From contig JASLMQ010000435.1 of assembly GCA_030746455.1 (NCBI GenBank), forward strand, positions 1 to 13,408: a stretch of DNA of 13,408 nucleotides, read 5' to 3'. The stretch's first letter is position 1; each line of letters opens with the position of its first letter. The notes beneath the pieces are model-generated. The model was not told where the DNA came from and made no database searches. It saw nothing but the letters and a program-made list of their open reading frames with translations. Shown here piece by piece: positions 1 through 6,283 of this stretch. Position numbers and translations under genes: made by a program. This DNA is from Candidatus Latescibacterota bacterium. GTDB lineage: Bacteria > Latescibacterota > UBA2968 > GCA-2709665.

Positions 1-5
1 CGGGC

Positions 6-1253
6 TCAGGCTTGGGCGCCGAAGAACTCGCGGTATTCCCGGTCGAAGTCATCCGAACCGTCGTCCAGACGCGCGTCCAGGAAGACGCCGGGGAGGAAGC
101 CCGGGATCTTGCCGTCGAGGAAGAGCTGACGGTAGCTTCCATCCGGATACTGGGTCTGACGCCCGTCCGGCCACTGGATCGTGTGAATCTGCCGGATTGC
201 GGGTTTGGTGTAATCCGGCTCCACTCGGAATCGCTCGACGGCGTCGTCGTCCAGTTCCACGCCGAGGCCCGGTTCCTCGGGAACCCGGGCCAATCCGCCT
301 TCGACCTTGAAGCCCTTGGTGACAGGGTGCGAGTAGATGTTGATGCAGGGAATCGCGGGCCACCGTGCCTGCGTGAGCACCGAGCCGAGGTGCAGGCTGA
401 ATGTCGTGGTGAGACCTGTTCCCACCATCTGCAGCCAGAAGGGCACCTGGGCCTTCTCCGCGAGGATACCGTCCTTCATGACCCGGTTGGCACCCCCGCC
501 GATCACGAATCCGTCACAGACACCCTCACGGATGGCCGTCATCACCGGAGGCGTCCCGATGTGCATGGCGATCGGGCTTCGGATCTTACGCCTCAGTGCC
601 GCATTGCCGGCCACGTCGGCCTGGGGAATGGGTGTCTCGACGATGGCCAGATTCGCGTGCTTCTGCTCCAGCTTGGAGAGTAGCGGCGCGGCGATGTCCA
701 CCCCGAGCAAAGTGCTGTTGTAGTCGGTATCCAGCTTGAAGTGGGGCGAGACGGCCGCGCAGACGGCCTCGAGCTGGCGGTCGGGATCGAACCAGGGCCT
801 GGCCTTGACCTTCATGCACGTGAATCCCTCCGACTCGGCGGCCGTGGCCTCCGCTGCCCAGGCCTCGGGGGTCATGTCCTGCGCCCACCACGAGACAGGA
901 CACGCATCGCGATGCTGCACGCCCATCAGTCGGTTGCACGGGACCCCAAGCAGCTTGCCGGCGGCGTCGAACAGGGCCATCTGAAGGCCCGCCCCCAGGC
1001 CGTCGTCCCACAGCAGGTCGAACACATTCCGGCCGACCGCTCGGTTGGCGGATCGGTCGTCCGTACGTCCCCACGTGTAGTTGGTAATGGTCTCACCGAC
1101 TCCCACAACTCCGGAGGAGGTCGTGACCATGCACAGCTCGACGAGAGACCAGCCCGGGACCCGGATCTCCTTGACCGTTGCGCACCGGGGGTGGAAAGGG
1201 ATATTCAGAAGAACGCGTTCGACTTCCTTGACTGTGAAGTCCTTCGAAGTCAT
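6..1253 (-). CDS. Enolase-superfamily protein (mandelate racemase/muconate cycloisomerase-like), divergent active site
   Basis: A 415-residue protein with the two-part enolase-superfamily plan: an N-terminal capping region (about 1-120) and a barrel domain. The barrel shows the K148-V-K150 motif on the second strand and metal-ligand-like acids at D175/D177 (in KLDTDYN) and E206 (in VETPIP). Family members abstract a proton alpha to a carboxylate using Mg2+, and many are sugar-acid dehydratases or racemases. Where the third metal acid is expected (the IALDE-like stretch) this protein reads SPIAMHIG (226-233), with His231 and Ile232 in place of the acids. Near the end of the barrel WLQMVGTG (273-280) stands where many relatives carry a catalytic His. 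The ATG is preceded by AGGGAGG about 10 nt upstream. It is the last gene of the four-gene minus-strand set, 39 nt after the 136-residue protein. The fold assignment is strong; substrate and reaction are unknown and the chemistry may be altered. Confidence 0.85.
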   Translation of the reverse strand: MTSKDFTVKEVERVLLNIPFHPRCATVKEIRVPGWSLVELCMVTTSSGVVGVGETITNYTWGRTDDRSANRAVGRNVFDLLWDDGLGAGLQMALFDAAGKLLGVPCNRLMGVQHRDACPVSWWAQDMTPEAWAAEATAAESEGFTCMKVKARPWFDPDRQLEAVCAAVSPHFKLDTDYNSTLLGVDIAAPLLSKLEQKHANLAIVETPIPQADVAGNAALRRKIRSPIAMHIGTPPVMTAIREGVCDGFVIGGGANRVMKDGILAEKAQVPFWLQMVGTGLTTTFSLHLGSVLTQARWPAIPCINIYSHPVTKGFKVEGGLARVPEEPGLGVELDDDAVERFRVEPDYTKPAIRQIHTIQWPDGRQTQYPDGSYRQLFLDGKIPGFLPGVFLDARLDDGSDDFDREYREFFGAQA

Positions 1254-1292
1254 GCGGTGTGTCCCTCCCTGGTGTCTCTGCGGTTCGCCTCG

Positions 1293-1703
1293 TCATCCCA
1301 ACTGGATCTTGCCTCCTCCAGGAGCGCCCCCCTGCGGAGGAATGGTTCCGCCCGGCATCTGCCCGGGAACCACGATGCGAGAGGCCTCCTGGCGCTGCAT
1401 TTCCCGAACCTCTTCCATCATCTTTTCGATGCCTTGCTTCACGGCTTCGGGGAACTTCTGAATCGCTTCCTGAAGGGTGAGGGCCTCGATCCTGGACTGC
1501 ACGGGAAGGAGCCCGGCCTGGGTCATCAACTGGGTACTGCCGATGTAGATGACATCACGACTCTCGTCAGTCGATCCATCGGGCTTGATCGGTATCAGGC
1601 GTCGAATCGAGGCGACCTTCAGGTCGGTGATCGACTCCTCCCGATACAGGCTGGTTTCGTCGACCTTGATATCCTCTATGGATCTCATGTTGTCACTGTT
1701 CAT
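1293..1703 (-). CDS. Conserved protein of unknown function with Gly/Pro-rich tail (136 aa)
   Basis: A small soluble protein with no signal peptide or membrane segment. Residues from about 50 read like a compact domain: a strand-rich part (DVIYIGSTQLMT, then AGLLPVQSRIEA) followed by an amphipathic helix rich in Glu/Lys (QEAIQKFPEAVKQGIEKMM and on through the EVREMQRQEA segment). It ends in SRIVVPGQMPGG and a flexible Gly/Pro/Gln tail. I recall similar small proteins annotated only as hypothetical or cytoplasmic protein, but I cannot name a family. The start is well supported: AAGGAGG lies 6 nt before the ATG. It sits 27 nt after the MttB-family gene and 39 nt before the enolase homologue, so it is almost certainly co-transcribed with them. 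A role as an accessory or scaffold protein is only a guess. Confidence 0.75.
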   Translation of the reverse strand: MNSDNMRSIEDIKVDETSLYREESITDLKVASIRRLIPIKPDGSTDESRDVIYIGSTQLMTQAGLLPVQSRIEALTLQEAIQKFPEAVKQGIEKMMEEVREMQRQEASRIVVPGQMPGGTIPPQGGAPGGGKIQLG

Positions 1704-1730
1704 CTCTTGCCTCCTTGGGGCAGTATGGGG

Positions 1731-3203
1731 CTACGGTTTACTCACACGTGTGCGAGAGGTTTTCTCCTGTGCGACGGCATCGGCCTCCTTCAGGATTTCC
1801 GCCACCTGACTGCGTTGGGAATCGTCGAGGGGACACTGGTTCTCGGCGCCCTCGACCACCTGCAAGGCCTTCTTGCGAGCATTGTCCAGCATGTCCGAAG
1901 GGTCTGTGATCCAGGCCATGGTGGAGCGACGCACCATCAGGTCGGGCGTCCAGAGCTCCTGTCTGAAGTGGCTGGCCGTGTGGGGCTCTCCCAGGTAGTA
2001 GGCGCCTCTGGGGGCGACCTCCGTGATGAGGTCCGCCGCCAGGCGGTCCTCGTCGACGCTGATGCCACGAGCCAATCGCTCGAAGTGGCTGACGATCTCG
2101 AGGTCGATCATCAACTGGGTCACACCTGCCGCGTCGGAACAGCCCAGGATGCCAAGCGAGCTGAAGCTGCGCACGCCATTGCAGAAGCCCCACATAGCGT
2201 CAAGGCACTTCTCGATTGCCGCCTGGGGTCCCGGAATGGGGGAGGTGGTGCTCAAAGACCCGGTGCCCGAGTAGGTTCCCCCGAAGACATAGGCGGCCAT
2301 CTGGGCGTAGGCCAGACGTACCAGGGCGAAGTCGGGTCCGCTGATCATGGCCATGCCCGACCTCATATCCATCACGGTCGGAGATTCCATCCATCCGTTG
2401 AGCCGATCGTCGACCGCAAGGGTGATGGCGTTCATCGTCAGGCACTCGGCCGTGCTCTGGGCCAGGGAACCTGCCAGCGTCGTCGGGGTGGCGCTTCCCA
2501 CAACGGGCATCGCGGAGATGGTAAACGGCTTGCCCAGGGACCGGCGGGCCCGCATTGCGACTTCGATGGCCTCGTGAGATATCGTTGAGGGAGAACTGGC
2601 ATAGCACGTGACGTTGAAGATGGGATCCAGACGGACCGCAGCCGTCCCTCCGTCGCAGATGGCCTGCAGCTGGATGAAGAAGGGAAGCATGTCGGCATCG
2701 AACACCGACACCCGACATGGTCGCCTGGAGTTGAGTATTACCGTTGCGAACGTGTGAACGTCGCACGACGCGATCGGGACATCCTGAGGAATGTATGTGG
2801 GGTGGGCGCGCTGGAGGTCCGGGATGGTGTCGCAAACCCTGGACCATTGCGCCAGGTCCTGCGTGGTAGCGGGCCTCACCTCTCCGCTCTGGATGCCGCA
2901 GCAGTAGAAGGCCTGGCCGTTCGTGATGCGGCCGATCTTGTCATTCTCGACCTCGGCCGGGCGAGGAGGCCCCCTCCTTTCCCGCTCCTGGGCGACACGC
3001 TCGAGCACCTTCTCCCGTACGGATTCGGGAAGCCAAATTCTGTTCCCGTCGATCTTGCATCCGAAGTCCACTACGGCCTGCGTGAACTCTTCATTGCCCG
3101 CTGCGCGCAGGGGTACCTTCGGCCAGATCTGCAGGGCCGTCTCCCAGATCTGGTCCATCTCAGCTTCGCTGAGAATCTCGATCGTGCGCGTCTTGAGCTT
3201 CAT
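1731..3203 (-). CDS. Trimethylamine methyltransferase (MttB) superfamily protein, non-pyrrolysine
   Basis: A 490-residue protein of the MttB superfamily (usual length about 480-500). Family landmarks are PVVGSATPTTLAGSLAQ at 234-250 and the C-terminal YLGEPHTASHFRQELWTP at 403-420 with the following DLMVRRS. MttB itself demethylates trimethylamine using an amber-encoded pyrrolysine. This gene has no in-frame TAG, so it belongs with the non-pyrrolysine members, which transfer a methyl group from quaternary amines such as glycine betaine, proline betaine or carnitine to a corrinoid protein (MtgB, MtpB, MtcB are characterised examples). No corrinoid protein or corrinoid:tetrahydrofolate methyltransferase is encoded in the window. 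The protein is Cys-rich in places (C101-C102, C200). The gene starts 7 nt after the sulfatase stop, with a G-rich Shine-Dalgarno site about 10 nt before the ATG, so the two are probably translated from one mRNA. Family is secure; substrate unknown. Confidence 0.9.
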   Translation of the reverse strand: MKLKTRTIEILSEAEMDQIWETALQIWPKVPLRAAGNEEFTQAVVDFGCKIDGNRIWLPESVREKVLERVAQERERRGPPRPAEVENDKIGRITNGQAFYCCGIQSGEVRPATTQDLAQWSRVCDTIPDLQRAHPTYIPQDVPIASCDVHTFATVILNSRRPCRVSVFDADMLPFFIQLQAICDGGTAAVRLDPIFNVTCYASSPSTISHEAIEVAMRARRSLGKPFTISAMPVVGSATPTTLAGSLAQSTAECLTMNAITLAVDDRLNGWMESPTVMDMRSGMAMISGPDFALVRLAYAQMAAYVFGGTYSGTGSLSTTSPIPGPQAAIEKCLDAMWGFCNGVRSFSSLGILGCSDAAGVTQLMIDLEIVSHFERLARGISVDEDRLAADLITEVAPRGAYYLGEPHTASHFRQELWTPDLMVRRSTMAWITDPSDMLDNARKKALQVVEGAENQCPLDDSQRSQVAEILKEADAVAQEKTSRTRVSKP

Positions 3204-3210
3204 CGAAACA

Positions 3211-4554
3211 CTACCCCCGCTGGTTCCGGGTCCGCGACAGATCGGGTGATACGTGGCCCGTGAGCAAGGGGGAGCTCGTCCGCTCCATCATCTCTTGCAT
3301 GAGTCGGCGCGTCCGTTCCAGCACCTTGGCGTGGGCGGGATCGCCCGCCAGATTGCTCTGCTCCAGGGGGTCCTCCGTCAGATCGTAGAGTTCCTCCTCG
3401 GGCGGCTTGGGGTGATCTCCGTCCGCTATCGACTGCCAGGAAAGGCTGCTCTGGACGTCGCTGTCGTCCGCTCGGATCCAGATGCCTGTCTTGTGGGTGG
3501 CCAGCACCTCCGGATCGGCACCCTCGGCCCCGGCGGGGGTGACGGCGAAAGAGCGGATGTACTTGTGCGTCCGGGTGCGCAAACAGTGGATAGGATCGTA
3601 GAACGCGTCGTAGTAGAGCGCACCGAAGACCGCCTCTCGCTCTTCGTACGGTTTTCCCTCCAGCAACGGGAGAAAGCTCCTGCCCTCCAGGTCGTCGGGC
3701 ACGGGCAGGCCGCACAGCTCCAGTACCGTCGGTGTGAAATCCAGATTGCTGAGGAGCGCGTCCTGCGTGTCCCCGCCCTCGAATCGCCCGGGACAGCGCA
3801 TGATGAACGGAAGGCGTATGCCGGGATCGTAATAGGTGGATTTCGCGCGAGGGAACGGGCACCCGTGGTCGGTGGTGAAGATGACGACGGTGTCCTCGGC
3901 CAGACCGGATCCCTCCAGGGCCTGCAGCACACCTCCGATGGCCTCGTCCATCTCCAGGATGCTCTGGTGGAAATGGGTCAGGTCCCTTCGGACCTCGGGA
4001 TTGTCGGGCAGGTACGGGGGGACCCCGATTCGGTCCGGATCGAAGGCCGATTCCTCGCCCCACGGGCGATGCACGTGGGAGAAACCGACGTGCGCAAACC
4101 ACGGTTTCTCGCCCCTGGCCAGGTCGCTTTCGAGGAACGCCGTCACCTCACCGCAGACCGCCGGAGCCTTGAAGCCCTGCTGCGAGTGCGTATGGTTGTA
4201 CCCCAGCCGTCTTGGAGATCCGCCGGTTTCGTGCTGGAACCCGAAGAGGTGGGTGTCGTATCCCCCTTTCCAGAGCCTCTGGGCCAGGTGTTGTGCCTCG
4301 GGCGCGAGCTCCCATCCGCGGTGGCACAGTCCCATCAGACCGTTCTGGTGGGTGTAGAGCCCCGTCATCATGCCCGACCGGCTGGGCGTGCATTCAGGGG
4401 CCGCGGTGAAGTAGCTGGTCAGACGAAGGCCTTTGGCCGCCAGCCGGTCCAGCGAGGGGCTTTGCACCGTGTCGTGGCCGTAACACCCCAGGTGGTCGCC
4501 CAGGTCGTGGGGGACGAAGACGAGGATGTTGGGTCGTCCTTTGCTGAGTGCCAT
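3211..4554 (-). CDS. Sulfatase, N-sulfoglucosamine sulfohydrolase-like, apparently cytoplasmic
   Basis: A 447-residue type I (formylglycine) sulfatase. The activation motif is C55-T-P-S-R59 in PECTPSRSGMMTG; C55 would be oxidised to formylglycine by a sulfatase-modifying enzyme not seen here. Metal-binding stretches are HDLGD (16-20) near the N-terminus and FTTDHG with D229-H230. The overall pattern (THQNGLMGLCHRGW, DTVVIFTTDHGCPFP, DFTPTVLELCGLPVP) resembles the lysosomal heparan N-sulfatase SGSH and its bacterial relatives, so the substrate may be an N- or O-sulfated amino sugar. The usual GKxH motif, whose Lys helps hold the sulfate, reads G-F-Q-H (about 105-108). No signal peptide is visible, unlike many sulfatases. 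I chose the ATG at 4554 because GGGAG lies 6 nt upstream; an ATG 54 nt further upstream would add residues with no conserved match. It is the first gene of the four-gene set. Confidence 0.92.
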   Translation of the reverse strand: MALSKGRPNILVFVPHDLGDHLGCYGHDTVQSPSLDRLAAKGLRLTSYFTAAPECTPSRSGMMTGLYTHQNGLMGLCHRGWELAPEAQHLAQRLWKGGYDTHLFGFQHETGGSPRRLGYNHTHSQQGFKAPAVCGEVTAFLESDLARGEKPWFAHVGFSHVHRPWGEESAFDPDRIGVPPYLPDNPEVRRDLTHFHQSILEMDEAIGGVLQALEGSGLAEDTVVIFTTDHGCPFPRAKSTYYDPGIRLPFIMRCPGRFEGGDTQDALLSNLDFTPTVLELCGLPVPDDLEGRSFLPLLEGKPYEEREAVFGALYYDAFYDPIHCLRTRTHKYIRSFAVTPAGAEGADPEVLATHKTGIWIRADDSDVQSSLSWQSIADGDHPKPPEEELYDLTEDPLEQSNLAGDPAHAKVLERTRRLMQEMMERTSSPLLTGHVSPDLSRTRNQRG

Positions 4555-4560
4555 ATGGTT

Positions 4561-4565
4561 CTCCC
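4561..4565 (-). promoter_or_regulatory. Shine-Dalgarno site that decides the sulfatase start
   Basis: On the minus strand GGGAG is followed by AACCAT and then the ATG at 4554. The 6-nt spacing favours this start over the in-frame ATG at 4608. Confidence 0.6.
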
Positions 4566-4616
4566 GGTGGTGAACGATGCCCAACAAAGTAACGATGAAG
4601 GCGTGCAATGTCCAGC

Positions 4617-4644
4617 GGCAAAGGCCCGGAACAGGCCTTTTGCC
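4617..4644. terminator. Strong hairpin between csp and the sulfatase operon
   Basis: GGCAAAGGCC pairs with GGCCTTTTGCC around a 7-nt loop, giving a 10-bp stem with one bulged T. Neither strand has a clean run of Ts after the stem; the T-rich part lies inside it. It may be a terminator, an mRNA stabiliser, or a processing site in the sulfatase leader. Confidence 0.45.
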
Positions 4645-4682
4645 GGTCCTTCACGAGGGCGGACGGCCCACGGTACACAAGA

Positions 4683-4713
4683 GGGCGCCGTATCCCGCAA
4701 GGGAACGGCGCCC
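4683..4713 (-). terminator. Likely terminator or 3' stabilising hairpin of the cold-shock gene
   Basis: GGGCGCCGT (4683-4691) pairs with ACGGCGCCC (4705-4713), and the stem continues inward through T-A and CCC/GGG pairs past one bulged A to a 4-nt loop (GCAA on the plus strand, TTGC on the minus strand): about 13 bp in all. On the minus strand it lies about 30 nt past the csp stop and is followed by TCTTGTGT, a poor U-tract. A terminator of csp transcription is the simplest reading, though leaky read-through into the sulfatase operon is possible. Confidence 0.6.
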
Positions 4714-4743
4714 CGCAATAGCCTGGTCTGAGATCAGGGCAGA

Positions 4744-4953
4744 TTACATCTGTGTCTGCTTCGCGACATTGGCCGCCTGAAGCCCCTTGGGGCCCTGGAC
4801 GATGTCGAAGGTCACTTCTTCACCTTCGGACAATGACTTGAAGCCTTCCGACTGGATGGCTGAGAAGTGCACGAACACATCCTCGCCGCCATCCTGCTCG
4901 ATAAAGCCGAAGCCTTTGGCGTCGTTGAACCATTTCACTCGTCCCTCTGCCAA
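4744..4953 (-). CDS. csp: Cold-shock protein, CspA family
   Basis: A complete 69-residue CspA-type single cold-shock domain that binds single-stranded RNA and DNA and melts secondary structure. RNP1 is KGFGFI (residues 13-18) and RNP2 is DVFVHF (25-30), with the aromatic residues W8, F9, F15, F17, F27, H29 and F30 in the usual places and the terminal [10 protein letters not shown] strand. Length is typical (65-70). The start codon is TTG: the residues MAEGRVKWF follow it directly, AAGGTGG lies about 9 nt upstream, and the nearest upstream ATG is out of frame. The gene has its own near-consensus promoter, a leader of about 130 nt as is common in cold-shock genes, and a terminator-like hairpin inside that leader. 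It lies upstream of the sulfatase operon on the same strand, separated by 189 bp containing two hairpins, so it is probably a separate unit. Confidence 0.97.
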   Translation of the reverse strand: MAEGRVKWFNDAKGFGFIEQDGGEDVFVHFSAIQSEGFKSLSEGEEVTFDIVQGPKGLQAANVAKQTQM

Positions 4954-4995
4954 CTGAACTCACCACCTTTCCGCATAGCACGATGTGCCCGACTA

Positions 4996-5033
4996 AGAAA
5001 AAGGGCAAGAATCGAGTAGTTCTGATCCTTGCC
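4996..5033 (-). terminator. Terminator-like hairpin inside the cold-shock leader (possible attenuator)
   Basis: On the minus strand GGCAAGGATC (5033-5024) can pair with GATTCTTGCC (5013-5004) around a 10-nt loop: ten pairs including one G-U. The next bases read CTTTTTCTT, a good U-tract. It lies about 55 nt after the predicted transcription start and about 40 nt before the TTG start codon, so it could stop transcription early and leave a leader RNA of about 90 nt. Cold-shock proteins are known to melt such hairpins and act as antiterminators, so autoregulation is a plausible reading. A short TTGC/GCAA pairing just upstream could compete with the 5' arm. Confidence 0.6.
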
Positions 5034-5093
5034 GCATCGCAACCTGGTATTCGACTGCAAAGACGCAGAAACGGTTTCCTTCGATCTATCGCA

Positions 5094-5122
5094 AATATAG
5101 CCCATCGATTTTGGGTTGTCAA
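5094..5122 (-). promoter_or_regulatory. Sigma70-type promoter of the cold-shock gene
   Basis: On the minus strand TTGACA (5122-5117) is followed by a 17-nt spacer and TATATT (5099-5094): a perfect -35 box, ideal spacing and a five-of-six -10 box. Transcription should start near 5087, giving a leader of about 133 nt before the TTG start codon. Confidence 0.8.
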
Positions 5123-5284
5123 CGGTTTTTCTCGAGGGGAACGGTCCCAGTTGAGCTAGCCAGATGGAGGGTATCCCTCGGTCCACAGGACTCCGGGACC
5201 GGCATGTGTCTGCGCGCGCAACCCGTCAAGAGCGAATGCCGGCGTCGACGAGAGGATGATCGGGGGATGATCGGGTGATTGTGC
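5123..5284. other. Space between the divergent csp and AAC(3)-family promoters
   Basis: About 160 bp with no gene. It contains small inverted repeats that could bind a regulator: GAGGG-TAT-CCCTC at 5167-5179 and CGGTCC/GGACCG at 5179-5184 and 5196-5201. A short near-direct repeat of GATGATCGGG lies around 5254-5276. None matches a site I can name. Confidence 0.3.
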
Positions 5285-5313
5285 TTGACTCTGCGGGAAT
5301 GGTGGACCATACT
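5285..5313 (+). promoter_or_regulatory. Sigma70-type promoter of the AAC(3)-family gene
   Basis: TTGACT (5285-5290), a 17-nt spacer and CATACT (5308-5313) give a five-of-six -35 box and a four-of-six -10 box. Transcription would begin near 5320, leaving a leader of about 107 nt. AGGAGAGAG lies about 8 nt before the gene's ATG. Confidence 0.55.
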
Positions 5314-5426
5314 TCCGGCAGTGAGGCCGTCCTGCAGCTGCCAGGCCAAATGCGCCCCTGCTGACCGGACCAGCCGGCGTAGGGCGGCGGCTAGAATCGG
5401 ATTTTCGCGAGGAGAGAGTTGTACAG

Positions 5427-6200
5427 ATGGCGCAGACGGTACCGACGGTACCCCGGGAGCAGATCCGTGACGGCATTCTGGCCATGGGTATCGGGACAGG
5501 GGATGCAATCCTGGTCCATTCCTCGCTGAGCGCGTTCGGCTACGTCGAGGGGGGAGCCGACGCGGTGATCGATGGCTTGCTGGATGCCATTGGGCCTGGC
5601 GGGACGCTGGTGTTGCCCACGTTCACCTGGGGGGATTTCCACGCCCAGGAGCACGTCGAGTTCGATGTCGCGAACAAGGCCTGCGAAACCGGACGGATTC
5701 CCGAGACCTTCCGAACGCGGCCGGGCGTGCTCCGCAGTACGCACATATGCCACTCTGTGGCGGCGCTGGGACCCGAGTCGGAAACGGCGATGGGGGAGGG
5801 AGTCAGCAGCTTCGGGCCCGGCAGCACCTTCGACGCCCTCCTGGAGCTGGACGCCTGGGTCGTCTTCCTAGGGGTATCCCTTCAGTGCTGCACGGCCCTC
5901 CACGCCGTGGAGGAGTTCGTGGGGGTTCCCTATCGGAAACATCGGAACTTCGAGGGCTCTGTTGTCATCCTCCCGGATGGAACCCGTATGCCGTCGAAGT
6001 CGATCGAATACCTACGGCAGGACGGGTCGGCGAACGACTTCGCCAAGATGGAAGCCATTTACGACGAGGCGGATGCGCTGCGCAGGACCTGGATCGGAGC
6101 GTCCGACTGCAAGGCGATCCGGATCCGAGAGCTGTTCCGGATCACGCGTCCGCTACTGGAACAGGATTTTGGGCTTCTGTCGCGGTCTAGGTCGGCCTGA
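5427..6200 (+). CDS. Aminoglycoside 3-N-acetyltransferase (AAC(3)) family protein
   Basis: A 257-residue member of the AAC(3)/YokD family, which moves an acetyl group from acetyl-CoA to an amine. Family landmarks are VHSSLSAFG (30-38), GGTLVLPTFTWG (58-69), the RSTHICHSVAALG segment (103-115), FGPGSTFDALLELD (129-142) and CCTALHAVEEFVGVPYR (154-170), where H159 and E162/E163 fit the family's catalytic His/acid region. In many relatives the RS-x-H motif is followed by Pro; here it is Ile. The length is close to the usual 260-280. The gene has its own promoter and a good Shine-Dalgarno site and stands 82 nt before higB. Chromosomal homologues of this type often act on substrates other than drugs, such as amino sugars, so resistance should not be assumed. 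Given the amino-sugar-like neighbourhood, a metabolic acetyltransferase is possible but unproven. Confidence 0.88.
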   Translation: MAQTVPTVPREQIRDGILAMGIGTGDAILVHSSLSAFGYVEGGADAVIDGLLDAIGPGGTLVLPTFTWGDFHAQEHVEFDVANKACETGRIPETFRTRPGVLRSTHICHSVAALGPESETAMGEGVSSFGPGSTFDALLELDAWVVFLGVSLQCCTALHAVEEFVGVPYRKHRNFEGSVVILPDGTRMPSKSIEYLRQDGSANDFAKMEAIYDEADALRRTWIGASDCKAIRIRELFRITRPLLEQDFGLLSRSRSA

Positions 6201-6246
6201 AGAGGCGAAGACCGTGGATATGGGCTCGTCTCTGGGTCGGAGTGCA

Positions 6247-6275
6247 TTGACTTCTATATCGGTAGTCGTTATAAT
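6247..6275 (+). promoter_or_regulatory. Near-consensus promoter of the toxin-antitoxin operon
   Basis: TTGACT (6247-6252), exactly 17 nt, and a perfect TATAAT (6270-6275). With a start 6-8 nt after the -10 box, transcription begins at about 6282, at the A of the higB ATG (6283) or one to two bases from it. No Shine-Dalgarno site precedes that ATG, which fits a leaderless mRNA. Confidence 0.8.
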
Positions 6276-6283
6276 GTGATATA
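6255..6283. promoter_or_regulatory. Possible HigA operator overlapping the higBA promoter
   Basis: TATATC (6255-6260) and GATATA (6278-6283) form an inverted repeat with a 17-nt centre, spanning the spacer, the -10 box and the start of higB. Antitoxins of the HigA family usually repress their own operon by binding palindromes at this place. The match is short and AT-rich, so it could be chance. Confidence 0.35.

Larger units (their letters stand above)
4555..4743. other. Intergenic region between csp and the sulfatase gene
   Basis: This 189-bp gap holds the two hairpins listed separately and the sulfatase Shine-Dalgarno site. I looked on the minus strand for a sigma70-type promoter for the sulfatase operon and found no convincing -35/-10 pair. 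The operon may use another sigma factor or an activator, or depend on read-through from the cold-shock promoter. Confidence 0.4.

Noticed and set aside
741..2588. A long plus-strand open frame of 615 codons across the left arm
   Set aside because: It lies opposite the enolase-like, 136-residue and MttB-family genes, which have clear family motifs and Shine-Dalgarno sites. The translation is low-complexity in Arg/Gly/His with no recognisable motif, as expected for antisense frames in GC-rich DNA.
1731..3203. A pyrrolysine (amber) codon in the MttB-family gene
   Set aside because: The frame is continuous with no in-frame TAG from the ATG to the TAA stop, so this is a non-pyrrolysine member.
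4554..4608. An upstream in-frame start for the sulfatase that would add 18 residues with a short hydrophobic stretch
   Set aside because: The added residues (MHAFIVTLLGIVHH) could look like a weak signal sequence, but they have no Shine-Dalgarno site, no cleavage site, and the ATG at 4554 has GGGAG 6 nt upstream.
3253..4731. A 492-codon plus-strand open frame opposite the sulfatase
   Set aside because: It is a shadow of the sulfatase gene, whose active-site motif and family match are plain; the antisense product has no domain I recognise.
5254..5276. Short repeats of GATGATCGGG as a CRISPR or iteron array
   Set aside because: There are only two copies, directly adjacent, with no spacers and no associated genes.
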